Source: Corynebacterium wankanglinii
GTDB lineage: Bacteria; Actinomycetota; Actinomycetes; Mycobacteriales; Mycobacteriaceae
Reading direction: 5' to 3'
DNA: 64,000 nucleotides
NCBI GenBank assembly: GCA_014490595.1
Contig: CP061031.1
Coordinates: 1,240,001 to 1,304,000, forward strand
A program made the translations under genes and the position numbers. Below are positions 26,313 to 34,944 of this stretch, piece after piece. Numbering within the stretch: position 1 is the stretch's first letter; each line of letters starts with the position of its first letter. Under the pieces are notes generated by a model. It was not told the origin of the DNA and did not search any database. It saw only the letters and a list, made by a program, of their open reading frames with translations.

Positions 26313-26738
26313 ATGAGCGACAACACGCCGCAGAACCAGGTCGAAACCACCTCGGTGTTCCGCGCTGACCTGCTCAAGGAAATGGAGTCTGGGGCCGCAT
26401 CCTCAGTGGACTCGGCTGCCGGTGCGGACCAGCTTTCTGAAGGGGAGGCGCTGTTGGTGGTTAAGCGTGGCCCTAACGCAGGCGCACGCTTCCTGCTGGA
26501 TCAGGAATCCACTACGGCAGGCCGCCACCCGGAGGCGGACATCTTCCTGGACGATGTGACTGTTTCTCGCCGCCACGCAGAGTTCCGCCGCAACGAGGGC
26601 GGCTACGAGGTCGTGGATGTCGGGTCCCTCAACGGCACCTACGTGAACCGTGAGCCGCGTAACTCCCAGGAGCTGACCAACGGTGACGAAATTCAGATTG
26701 GTAAGTTTCGTCTCGTCTTCATCACCGCCGGCAACTAG
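26313..26738 (+). CDS. odhI: OdhI/GarA, FHA-domain regulator of 2-oxoglutarate metabolism
   Basis: A 141-residue protein. The N-terminal phospho-acceptor motif VETTSVFRADLL carries Thr12-Thr13, matching the Pkn-phosphorylated pair of C. glutamicum OdhI. The C-terminal FHA domain (about 48-138) has the binding residues AGRHPEADIFLDD, SRRH and GSLNGTYVN. Unphosphorylated OdhI binds OdhA and inhibits 2-oxoglutarate dehydrogenase, steering carbon to glutamate; phosphorylation makes the FHA domain bind its own tail. AGGAG precedes the ATG. Confidence 0.95.
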   Translation: MSDNTPQNQVETTSVFRADLLKEMESGAASSVDSAAGADQLSEGEALLVVKRGPNAGARFLLDQESTTAGRHPEADIFLDDVTVSRRHAEFRRNEGGYEVVDVGSLNGTYVNREPRNSQELTNGDEIQIGKFRLVFITAGN

Positions 26739-26758
26739 TTAGAGGAAAGTTCGATCAC

Positions 26759-27511
26759 GTGAGCGCAATCCGTCAGACGGCACCCGCCGCCACAGCTGCG
26801 AAGCCTGGCAAGGCCATCAAACCTGCCAAGACCATGTCTATCGGCGTGGTGTTGGAGCGCCTACGCACCGAGTTTCCGGACGTGACGGTCTCTAAGATCA
26901 GGTTCCTCGAGTCTGAGGGCCTAATCACCCCTCAGCGAACCGCCTCCGGGTACCGCCGCTTCACTGACGAGGACGTTGAGCGCCTGCGCTATATCCTGGT
27001 GACCCAGCGGGACAACTACCTCCCGTTGAAGGTCATCCGTGAGCAGCTTGAGGCCATGGATTCCGGCCATGTCACCGCGATTCTGAGCGCGGGTGAATCC
27101 GAACCCATGATCTCTCCGGAGAATTTCCGGGCACCGTCGGCAACCCAGCTCACCGACACGGACGTGGCTGAGCAAGCGCAGGCCGATCCCGAAACGATTG
27201 CCCAGTACATCGAGGTCGGGCTAATTTCCCCGGATGCCGCAGGGCTTTTCACGGCTGACGACGTACGTACCGTGACCACCGCGTTATCCCTCGCCGAGTT
27301 CGGCTTCGACGCGAGGCACCTGAAGTCATTGCGTACCGCGGCGGCACGTCAGGCGGACATGATCAACCAGGTTGCGGAACCGGTGGCGAAATCCGGAAAG
27401 ATCACCGCGAAACAAAAAGCTGAAGAGATCGCCCAGCAGATGTCCGCTCTGGTGGTTTCCCTCCATGCGTCCTTGGTGAAGAACGAGCTGCGTAAGCAGT
27501 TGGGGAGCTAA
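26759..27511 (+). CDS. ftsR: MerR-type regulator FtsR
   Basis: A 250-residue MerR protein (Rv1828 type) with the winged helix at about 28-75 (GVVLERLRTEFPDVTVSKIRFLESEGLI-like, then GYRRF) and a second helical domain. In C. glutamicum the gene after odhI is ftsR, an activator of ftsZ. The GTG start at 26759 has GAGGAAAG upstream. The stop overlaps the nuclease ATG (TAATG). Confidence 0.88.
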   Translation: MSAIRQTAPAATAAKPGKAIKPAKTMSIGVVLERLRTEFPDVTVSKIRFLESEGLITPQRTASGYRRFTDEDVERLRYILVTQRDNYLPLKVIREQLEAMDSGHVTAILSAGESEPMISPENFRAPSATQLTDTDVAEQAQADPETIAQYIEVGLISPDAAGLFTADDVRTVTTALSLAEFGFDARHLKSLRTAAARQADMINQVAEPVAKSGKITAKQKAEEIAQQMSALVVSLHASLVKNELRKQLGS

Positions 27512-28122
27512 TGGAGGCGGTTAGTCTTCTCGGCGTTTTCCCGGTTGGGCCAGAGGATTTTCTCTGCGCGCTCCTGCAGCGCTCAACGAACGGGCGGTGC
27601 ATTCCGGTGTGGTTGCCACCCATGGAGGGATCTGAGTTGGCTGCCCGCCTCGATGGGTGGGCACCGAACCGTCCCCGCCCAACAGACGCGCTGGCGCAGC
27701 TTATCGGCGGTGTCACCGCTGGCGTTGAGGCGATCGAGCTCTCCAGCTACCTCAACGGAACGTTCATGGCTACCTTGACGCTCGTCGGCGGTACGGAGAT
27801 CGATCTGCGCGCCAGCGATGCGCTGCTGTTGGCTAGTGAGATTGATGTGGAGCTGACTGTGGACGATGCAGTCGCCGCTCAAGCCTCGGTGTTCATTTCC
27901 GAAGAGGACGCGATGCGCTATTTGGAAACCGAGATCGACACCGGCAATATGCCGGACCAATCTGCATCCGCCAGTGGCGACGCGCAGGCTGACGCAGACT
28001 TCGAGGCGCTGATGCGCAGCCTGGGGGTGCAGGACTCGGATTTGGGGGAGGGCGACCCGAGGAGGGGTAAAACCCTCAAGTTTTCCTTGAGAGTTTCGGC
28101 GTGTTACGCATGTGACTATTGA
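27511..28122 (+). CDS. Bifunctional nuclease family protein (DUF151), 3' end doubtful
   Basis: The BFN/DUF151 domain covers about residues 1-150 (PEDFLCALLQRSTNGRCIPVWLPPMEGSELAARL; DLRASDALLLASEIDVELTV). It matches Rv1829, between the two MerR genes. The reading frame as given runs on to 28122 and ends in a Cys/Tyr-containing tail unlike the family. Restoring one C near 28056 would end it as GDPEEG-stop at 28070, a natural acidic end just before an operator-like palindrome. I think 28070 is the true end. Confidence 0.85.
   Translation: MEAVSLLGVFPVGPEDFLCALLQRSTNGRCIPVWLPPMEGSELAARLDGWAPNRPRPTDALAQLIGGVTAGVEAIELSSYLNGTFMATLTLVGGTEIDLRASDALLLASEIDVELTVDDAVAAQASVFISEEDAMRYLETEIDTGNMPDQSASASGDAQADADFEALMRSLGVQDSDLGEGDPRRGKTLKFSLRVSACYACDY
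28071..28095. promoter_or_regulatory. MerR/SoxR-like palindromic operator
   Basis: Arms AACCCTCAAG and CTTGAGAGTT are inverted repeats with one mismatch in ten around TTTTC. The core resembles the SoxR box (CCTCAAG...CTTGAGG). It lies 93 bases before a MerR gene and behind another one, so auto- or cross-regulation is plausible. A TTGACC (28120) with a TTTAAT 17 bases on may be the promoter. Confidence 0.5.
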
Positions 28123-28187
28123 CCAGCTGCGTATGCTGGCCTTTAATAGCCACTAGGCGCACAGCTAACTTTCATGGGAGTAATTAC

Positions 28188-28754
28188 ATGAGCATGATCG
28201 AGGACAACCAGGACGAGCAGCTTGGTGCAGTACAGGAATCGCTCTTCGACGTTGGCCCGTCGGACGAGGTGGGCTACCGGGTGCCAATTGCCTGCCAGGT
28301 TGCGGGCATCACGTACCGCCAGCTCGATTATTGGGCGCGCACCGGTTTGGTGCGCCCCTCCATCCGCGGTGCCAAGGGATCCGGTTCCCAACGCTTGTAC
28401 TCGTTTAAAGACATCCTGGTCCTCAAAATCGTCAAGGGGTTACTGGACACCGGAATCTCTCTGCAGAATATCCGCCTCGCGGTGGACAAACTGCGCGACC
28501 GCGGCGTTTCGGACATTGCCGAGATCACCCTCGTCTCCGACGGAGTCACGGTTTACGAGTGCCGCTCCAACGAAGAAATCATCGACCTGCTAGGTGGTGG
28601 GCAAGGGGTGTTCGGTATTGCCGTCCCTCAGATCATGAAGGAGCTCACTGGCACCATCTCGGCTTTCCCATCTGAGCGTGTGATGGACGAGGACGCAGGT
28701 AACGTCATTGGTTTCGACGAGCTGGCCGATCGCCGCCGCCGCAAAACCTCCTAG
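28188..28754 (+). CDS. MerR-family regulator (Rv1830-like)
   Basis: A 188-residue regulator with a wing-helix domain at about 28-95 (VPIACQVAGITYRQLDYWARTGLV, SQRLYSFKDILVLKIVKGLLDTG) and a short C-terminal region. It matches Rv1830, linked in mycobacteria to cell division. ATG 28188 has GGGAG 8 bases upstream. A bidirectional terminator follows. Confidence 0.88.
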   Translation: MSMIEDNQDEQLGAVQESLFDVGPSDEVGYRVPIACQVAGITYRQLDYWARTGLVRPSIRGAKGSGSQRLYSFKDILVLKIVKGLLDTGISLQNIRLAVDKLRDRGVSDIAEITLVSDGVTVYECRSNEEIIDLLGGGQGVFGIAVPQIMKELTGTISAFPSERVMDEDAGNVIGFDELADRRRRKTS

Positions 28755-28766
28755 TCACCCGCGTCG

Positions 28767-28804
28767 AAGCCCGGGCTGGATCCACTCCCTTCCAGCCCGG
28801 GCTT
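28767..28804. terminator. Bidirectional terminator between the MerR and VWA genes
   Basis: A perfect 14-bp inverted repeat AAGCCCGGGCTGGA / TCCAGCCCGGGCTT with an 11-base loop stands between two convergent genes. A short T run follows on the + strand. Confidence 0.85.
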
Positions 28805-28832
28805 TCGCGTACGCACTCGCTAAAGCGGGAAG

Positions 28833-30253
28833 CTACAGCCCCACCACCGTGTTGAGCGCACCCGCGATGTCTCCGGGTTCCTCGGCATCGGCGGTATGTG
28901 CCGCCACGGATTCGAGCGCGTGGTCCACCTCACCGCCGCCGACGCGGACAACGGTGATCTCCACCTTGTCGCCCGCGGCACCTCGCACCGCGTCCAGGAA
29001 TGCCTGGTCGTTGCCTGCATCGGCGGTGCCCGTAGTCACCACTACCACGCGAGTGGTCGTTTCCAAACCGCCGTACACGCCTGCCGCAGCTTCCACAGCC
29101 TGGCGGGTCTGCGGCACACCCCCGGTGAGGAACCTGCGCACCGCAACGGCCACCGAGTCGGCATCGGGGGAGACGGTGATGTTCTGGCGGTAGCCGACCT
29201 GCACGCCTGGATTCAGAGGCGAGGAGTAATTCCACAAGCCAACCTGCTTACCCTGAGCACCAAGCTCGACAGCAGCATCCGCAATGGCGTCTTTTGCAGC
29301 CTGGAGATACGGGGCCATGGCGTCTGAAGTGTCGAGAAGAAACAGCGTGTCCGCAGCTGCCAAGGAGCCGGCATGGTTCGCCGGGTCCGCGCCGTCGGAG
29401 TCACTGCCCTTCTGCGCTGTGTCCCCGGTGATGGCCTCCCCGCCTGCGGGTAGCGCGGCCGCCCACACCAGGTCGGAGATTACGGGTTGATCCTTTTCAG
29501 AACCATCGAACTGCTCGGCTGCGACCCGTGCGAAGTCTTGGCCAGCTCGGGCCTGGTTCTCGTCCACACGGTCGCTTTGATTCAGCGGAAAAGCGACATA
29601 TACCGCCTTCGCACCAACCGGCGTAAAGGTCGAACCCTCCGGGACGGTGGTTTCCGTCGTCGCTAAGACCTTGCCGTTCGCCGCGTCGAAGTTCGCGGCG
29701 GAATCAATCCGCTGCGCGGTGAGTGCCTGGACCGCAGCGTTATCATTGCCCGCCACCTGGGAAGCAACGAGCGCGGATGCGGTGGGATTGTCCCGCACGG
29801 GAAAAAGAACCTTGTCTACTGTCAGGTCTTCGAGCTTGACTTCGCCCTTCCCGGCCACGCCGACGGCCTGGCTGGATACGGGCTTCGGATCAGATACGGC
29901 GATGCTCCGCCCGGCGCTGTCCAGTATTTGACGGGACACACCGGTGTCGGGGGCGAGGTACACCGCGGCGTCAGTGACATCGTCTACGAGTTCAGCTCGG
30001 ACGCAGTCCCTGACAACTGGGTGGGTTTTCCCGTAGGCGTCGATAAGCGAGTGTCCCGCTTCCGTGTCTGCAGCTGCGATGGGGAGCGTGAGCTCGCCCG
30101 CGACACACTCTTGTGCCTGGCTCTCCTGGTTCTGACTCCCGCGGCCGGCGACCCACCAAATGGCAACCGCGATGAAAAGCGCTAGCGCAACAATGACGGC
30201 GATCGCGCCCCCGACAGCTTGTAGTTATTCTTGCCGTTTGCGTGCTTTGCCAT
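28833..30253 (-). CDS. Membrane-anchored von Willebrand factor A-like protein, -1 frameshift
   Basis: From ATG 30253 the protein reads MAKHANGKNNYKLSG, then loses frame at CCCCC (30208-30212, GGGGG on the coding strand). One base restored gives a transmembrane helix (GAIAVIVALALFIAVAIWWVAG) and an extracellular chain to 28833, about 473 residues in all. The middle part looks like a solute-binding fold, and the C-terminal third is a VWA domain (DTLFLLDTSDAMAPYLQ). The metal site reads DTSDA where DxSxS is usual, so binding may be altered. It ends the minus-strand run that begins at gnd. Function unknown. Confidence 0.82.
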
Positions 30254-30301
30254 CGGAACCGCCGCCTTCTCAATCGACCGAGTGGAAACCTTCTGCCGAG
30301 T

Positions 30302-31161
30302 CTAGCCCTCGTGCACGTCATCGAGGATGGCGACAAGCCGTCGACGCAACGGCTGCGCGCGTCGCGTCAGCTCGCGTTGTCGGGCCACGTACTGTGCTTT
30401 GCCCTCGGGGGTTTCGACGGCCACCACGTCGAACCCAAGGCCGCGGCAATCGTATGGCGAGGCCTCCATGTCCAGCCTGCGCGCGTCCGCCGCTAGCTCA
30501 AAGCAATCCAGGAGCAGCTCGCCGGGCACCAGCGGCCCAAGCTTCATCGCCCACTTATATAAATCCATGCTCACGTGCACGCAGCCAGCCTGGTCGTTGG
30601 CAGGCTGACCCTCGCGCGTCAGTACGGTGAGGTTCAGCGGACGGGCAGCGGGCGTAAAAATCGGAACGCATCGAAGTGCGAGCACTTCACCGTGTGCGTT
30701 TCCACCACGGCGTTCGTGCCCTCCGCACCGAGGCGAAGGGGGAGACTGTGACGAGGGGAATCAGTGCGGTAGACCATCGCCCACTCATGCATGCCGAAGC
30801 AATCGAAATGGGCCTCGCGCTTATCGACGGACCGAAGGATCGCCGCCGCCTCCTCTACGTCTCCGCGGCGATGGTCGAGGAAGCGTTGAACATCGAGGCG
30901 CACAGTTCCGTCGCCATCGGTCACGTAGTCTCGCCAGCGAGTGTGCGGGAGCGATTCTGCATCCGTGAGGCAGACGCCCGCCCCGGGATGCCAACGCTTA
31001 AGGTGAGAGGGCCGCTGTGGGTAGTAGTCGAAGAGGAAATCCCAGACTGGGTGGTATTCGCCCCTCGCCCTCCGGGCGACGCGTGGCCCCGCCCACTTCT
31101 CCGCGCGTGCCTCGTGCGCGGCGATACGGGGCAGGTACTCCTCCGGGGTGAGGACCTGCAT
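30302..31161 (-). CDS. 3-methyladenine DNA glycosylase-like conserved protein, -1 frameshift
   Basis: The N-terminal part (LTPEEYLPRIAAHEARAE, HPVWDFLFDYYPQRPSHLKRWHPG) is read from 31161. The frame changes at AAAAA (30656-30660; TTTTT on the coding strand), where FDAFRF joins FTPAARPLNLTVLTREGQ with correct spacing. The repaired protein has about 286 residues. Homologues are widely labelled 3-methyladenine DNA glycosylase in actinobacteria, but I see no HhH-GPD or AAG motif, so the name is weak. It overlaps the upstream CBS gene stop (ATGA). Confidence 0.75.
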
Positions 31162-32213
31162 CAGTCGTCCTCGTGGGTCCAGTCCGACACTGTGCCCACA
31201 TACTCCTCAATGAGGTCCTCCAGAGCCACCACGCCCACGAGCATGCCGTTGTCGTGGACCTCGGCCATGTGCGCGGAGCGGCGGTGAAGCTGGGCGAGCG
31301 CGTCGTCCATGGACTGGGATCCCTCGATCGTCGTTAGCGGACGGATCCGCTTCAGCGACACACGGGGGTCGCCCTGCGGGAACTCCATGAGATCCAGGAT
31401 GTCCTTGACGTGGACGTAGCCGGCGAGCGAGCTGGCATCAATCCGCACCGGAAAGCGCGAGTACCCCGTCTCTTGGACGGCCTGCTCGATCGCAGAAAGC
31501 CGGATGCCGCGCGGATCGTACGGGATGGTCTTCAACTGATCGAGCGGAATCATCGCCTCCTTCAGCTGCCGCGAGTCCTGACGCAGGGCCTTGGCGAGTC
31601 GGACGGTTTCTTCGGCGTCGAGCAGCCCCTCCTCCCGAGACTCCTGGATCATGCTGGCGAGTTGCTCCTGGTCAACGGTTGATTCCAGCTCGTCGCGCTG
31701 CTCGATGCCGAACAAGAGCAGCGTCTTTCGGGCGATCCAGTTGAGCAACTCTATAACGGGGCGGGTGATCTTCATCCACACCGTCATCGCGGGCGTCAAC
31801 CACATCGCCATCTGCTCGGGACCAGCGATGGCGAGGTTTTTCGGCACCATCTCACCGAACAGAATGTGGAGGAATGAAATTATCAACAGTGCGAGGACAA
31901 ACGACACCGGGTGCAGCAGGTCGTCGGGCAACCCGAGTGATTCGAACGGAGCCTCGATGTAGGCGGCGATCGCAGGCTCGGCTACCTTGCCGAGTACAAG
32001 GGACGCCACAGTGATGCCGAACTGCGCGCCGGCAAGATAGATCGAGAGGTGCTCCGTTGCGTAGAGCACTCCCTCCGCCTTCGTCTTTCCTTGGGCGAGC
32101 AAAGACTCAAGGCGATCCTTCCGGGAGGAGACGAGCGCGAACTCGACGGCCACGAAGAACGCGTTCACGGCGAGTAGGGCAATGATGAGGAGCGCGGCTA
32201 TCCAGATACTCAT
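31161..32213 (-). CDS. CNNM/CorC-type membrane protein with CBS pair (1)
   Basis: A 350-residue protein: DUF21/CNNM membrane domain with about four helices (1-150, including GAQFGITVASLVLGK and GEMVPKNLAI) and a CBS-pair domain (about 205-345; PLDQLKTIPYDPRG, GYVHVKDILD, GVVALEDLIEEYVG). It lacks the C-terminal CorC/HlyC domain that its neighbour has. Homologues (Rv1841c/Rv1842c) are implicated in ion homeostasis, especially magnesium. The two paralogues overlap by four bases and may form a heteromer. Confidence 0.88.
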   Translation of the reverse strand: MSIWIAALLIIALLAVNAFFVAVEFALVSSRKDRLESLLAQGKTKAEGVLYATEHLSIYLAGAQFGITVASLVLGKVAEPAIAAYIEAPFESLGLPDDLLHPVSFVLALLIISFLHILFGEMVPKNLAIAGPEQMAMWLTPAMTVWMKITRPVIELLNWIARKTLLLFGIEQRDELESTVDQEQLASMIQESREEGLLDAEETVRLAKALRQDSRQLKEAMIPLDQLKTIPYDPRGIRLSAIEQAVQETGYSRFPVRIDASSLAGYVHVKDILDLMEFPQGDPRVSLKRIRPLTTIEGSQSMDDALAQLHRRSAHMAEVHDNGMLVGVVALEDLIEEYVGTVSDWTHEDD

Positions 32214-33580
32214 TTCGCCTCCTCCGGCGGGATTGGGCGAAGCATGGCCCGGTCGATACGGCGGCCATCCATCTCGCTGACCTGTGCCAGCCAGGCGCCG
32301 GCGCCTCCAGACTGAAACTCCTCCTGGAAACTGGACACGGCCGCGTGCAGCACAACCTCGTCGCCAAGTTCCGGAATCCGGCCGAGGGTGGCCATGATCA
32401 AGCCGCCAAGCGTCTCGTACGGCCCGTCCGCGGCAGCGAAACCGGTCCGCTCCTCTAATTCGTCCAGTCTGACAAGCCCGGATACCTCCCAGGATGTGCC
32501 GAAGCGGGTGAAGTCCTTCTCGCCTTCCTTGTCGTCGTACTCGTCGTAGACCTCGCCGAGGATTTCCTCCACCAGGTCCTCGATGGTGACCAAACCTTGA
32601 GTTCCGCCGTACTCGTCGGCCACCAAGACAACCTGGGAACCAGCGGAACGCACGCGGTTGAGCACCGAGTCCCCGTCGAGGGTGCCTGGCACGAACGGCA
32701 CCCTGCGGGCGAGGGAAGCAAGCTTCGTCGACCCGCGATCCTCGTGGGGCACCGAAAAAGCATCCTTGATGTGCACCACGCCGAGGGTGTCATCCAAGTC
32801 GCCGCGGCGAACAGGGAATCGGGAGTGCCCCGTTTGCCGGGCGAGAGTGATCAAATCGGCAACAGTGTCGTCTGCATCCAGCGAGTCAATGGTGGAACGC
32901 GGTGTCATCACCTCTTCGGCGGTGGTTTCGCCGAAACGCAACGAGCGGTCGATCACGGCGGCGGTTGCCGCGTCCAACCCGCCGGCCTCCGCAGAGCTGC
33001 GCACCATCGCCCCCAGCTCTTGGGAGGAGCGGGCGGACGCGAGCTCGTCTGCAGGCTCGATACCCATCTTCCGCACCACCCAGTTCGCCGAGGCGTTGAG
33101 GAAATTGATGAACGGCTTTGCCACCATATTGAAGTAGTGGACCGGAGGCACCACAGCGCGCGCGGTGTTCAGCGGGTCGGTGATGGCCACGTTCTTCGGC
33201 ACCAGTTCGCCGAACACCATTGACAGCAACGTCGCCACGACGAGAGCGAGGACGAGTGCGACGGTTGACGAGGCGTTTGCAGGCAAACCAACGGCTTCGA
33301 GCGCGGGGGTGAAGAACCTGCCCAACACGGGCTCAGCAAGAAAACCGGCAGCGAGCGTGGTCACCGTGATGCCCAACTGAGCGCCGGAGAGGACGAAAGA
33401 CAGGTTGGAGTGGTCGCGAGCTACAGCCCGCGCGGTGCTGTCACCGCGATCTTTCACGTGAGCGTCGATCGTTGATCGTTCGAGCCCGGTCATGGCGAAC
33501 TCGATGGCAACAAAGAGTCCAGTTGACGCGGTGAGTACCACAAACGCCAGGAGGGCGAGGATGGAGAACAAGAGGTCCAT
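32210..33580 (-). CDS. CNNM/CorC-type membrane protein with CBS pair and CorC_HlyC domain (2)
   Basis: A 456-residue protein: DUF21 membrane domain (1-190, GAQLGITVTTLAAGF, GELVPKNVAI), CBS pair (about 200-330, EVMTPRSTIDSL, GVVHIKDAF, GTQGLVTIEDLVEEILGE) and a C-terminal CorC_HlyC transporter-associated domain (about 350-440). Full-length magnesium/cobalt efflux type. It begins just after the DEAD-box gene and overlaps the shorter paralogue downstream. Confidence 0.9.
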   Translation of the reverse strand: MDLLFSILALLAFVVLTASTGLFVAIEFAMTGLERSTIDAHVKDRGDSTARAVARDHSNLSFVLSGAQLGITVTTLAAGFLAEPVLGRFFTPALEAVGLPANASSTVALVLALVVATLLSMVFGELVPKNVAITDPLNTARAVVPPVHYFNMVAKPFINFLNASANWVVRKMGIEPADELASARSSQELGAMVRSSAEAGGLDAATAAVIDRSLRFGETTAEEVMTPRSTIDSLDADDTVADLITLARQTGHSRFPVRRGDLDDTLGVVHIKDAFSVPHEDRGSTKLASLARRVPFVPGTLDGDSVLNRVRSAGSQVVLVADEYGGTQGLVTIEDLVEEILGEVYDEYDDKEGEKDFTRFGTSWEVSGLVRLDELEERTGFAAADGPYETLGGLIMATLGRIPELGDEVVLHAAVSSFQEEFQSGGAGAWLAQVSEMDGRRIDRAMLRPIPPEEAK

Positions 33581-33597
33581 GGGTGGTGGTCTGTGCC

Positions 33598-34902
33598 TTA
33601 GCGGCCGTTACTCCTTCGACTTCGGTTCGCGCGATGCGCGCGGTTGTTGCTGCGGTTCCGGTTATTGCCCGCCCTACGGCTACCGGAGCCAGTGCCCGTT
33701 CGTCCTTGCTGGGGCTGGCCCGGCGGGGGAAGGGGCGCACCCTCCGGCGTGCGTGCACCGGTGATTGTAACCAAGGTCTCCGACATGGGAGCCACCTTTA
33801 CTTCGGGTGCGTCCACACCCGCCTTACGTAGCAGCTGAGCGACGTCTTTCGCCTGCTCATCCATGACGAGCGTTACCACCGTGCCTGAAGTGCCGGCGCG
33901 AGCGGTGCGGCCAGCGCGGTGCAAGTAGGCCTTGTGCTCGGCGGGCGGATCCACGTGCACAACGAGCGAAACGTCGTCGACATCGATGCCGCGCGCGGCG
34001 ATGTCAGTGGCCACGAGGACGGGAGTGGAGCCGTCAGCAAATCCCTCGAGCGCGCGGGTCCGGGCACCTTGGCCCTTGTCGCCGTGCAGCCCCTGGGCGG
34101 GAATCCCTACGCGGCGCAACTTTTTTACCTGGCGGTCCACACCGTGTTTAGTGCGCATGAACATGATGGTTTTGCCCTCGCGGGCGGCGATTTGCAGCGC
34201 GATGTCGTTGCGCTGCTCCCGTCCGCCGACCATCAAGCGGTAGTGCTCCATGGTGTCCACCGCGGCCTCAACCGGCGCGGTGGAGTGAGTGACTGGGTCG
34301 TGCATGTAGCGCTCAATGAGTTTTTCCACGTCACCGTCTAGGGTGGCGGAAAAGAGGAGACGCTGCCCGTTTGTAGGGGTGCGGTCCAGCAACTTGCGAA
34401 CTTGGGGGAGGAACCCCATGTCCGCCATCTGATCCGCCTCGTCCAGCGCGGTAATCTGCACCGAATCAAAAGAGAGCTTCTTTTGGTTAATCAGGTCCTC
34501 GGCGCGGCCAGGGGTGGCCACCAACACGTCGACGGGGGCAGCAAGCGAGCGAATGTGGTGGTTGATGTTGACACCGCCAACTACGTCAAGCACCCGTAAA
34601 CCGAGCGCCGCAGCCGGGTCGTCGAGACGCTCCCGGATCTGCGTCGCGAGCTCCCGCGTTGGTGCGAGCACCAGCCCCCGCGGGTGGCCGGGAGTGCTTG
34701 GAGCTCCAGCGAGCCGGGCAAGCATAGGGAGGCCGAATGTGAACGTCTTACCGGAGCCCGTCGGGCCGCGACCGAGCACGTCTTCGCCGGCGAGTGCATC
34801 AGGGATCGCCGCCTCCTGGATAGGGAAAGGTTCGGCAATGCCCTGTTTTTGCAAGACAGAGACGATGGCGTTGGGCAGACCAAGGTCGGCGAAAGTAGTC
34901 AT
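33598..34902 (-). CDS. DEAD-box RNA helicase (RhlE type)
   Basis: A 434-residue helicase with all motifs: Q motif PFPIQEAAIP, Walker A GPTGSGKT, GG and PTREL, the DEAD box LDEADQMADMG, SAT in LLFSATLDG, and HRAGRTARAG. A basic tail of about 60 residues (RTGTGSGSRRAGNNRNRSNNRA...) binds RNA non-specifically. It probably aids RNA turnover or ribosome assembly in the cold. Leaderless-type start. Confidence 0.92.
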   Translation of the reverse strand: MTTFADLGLPNAIVSVLQKQGIAEPFPIQEAAIPDALAGEDVLGRGPTGSGKTFTFGLPMLARLAGAPSTPGHPRGLVLAPTRELATQIRERLDDPAAALGLRVLDVVGGVNINHHIRSLAAPVDVLVATPGRAEDLINQKKLSFDSVQITALDEADQMADMGFLPQVRKLLDRTPTNGQRLLFSATLDGDVEKLIERYMHDPVTHSTAPVEAAVDTMEHYRLMVGGREQRNDIALQIAAREGKTIMFMRTKHGVDRQVKKLRRVGIPAQGLHGDKGQGARTRALEGFADGSTPVLVATDIAARGIDVDDVSLVVHVDPPAEHKAYLHRAGRTARAGTSGTVVTLVMDEQAKDVAQLLRKAGVDAPEVKVAPMSETLVTITGARTPEGAPLPPPGQPQQGRTGTGSGSRRAGNNRNRSNNRAHRANRSRRSNGR

Positions 34903-34909
34903 TCAGCGC

Positions 34910-34915
34910 AGTCTA
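34910..34915 (-). promoter_or_regulatory. Leaderless-type -10 of the DEAD-box gene
   Basis: TAGACT on the minus strand ends 7 bases before the ATG at 34902. Confidence 0.6.
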
Positions 34916-34944
34916 CGCGGTCGCCTACCAGGCGACTAGCTGAG

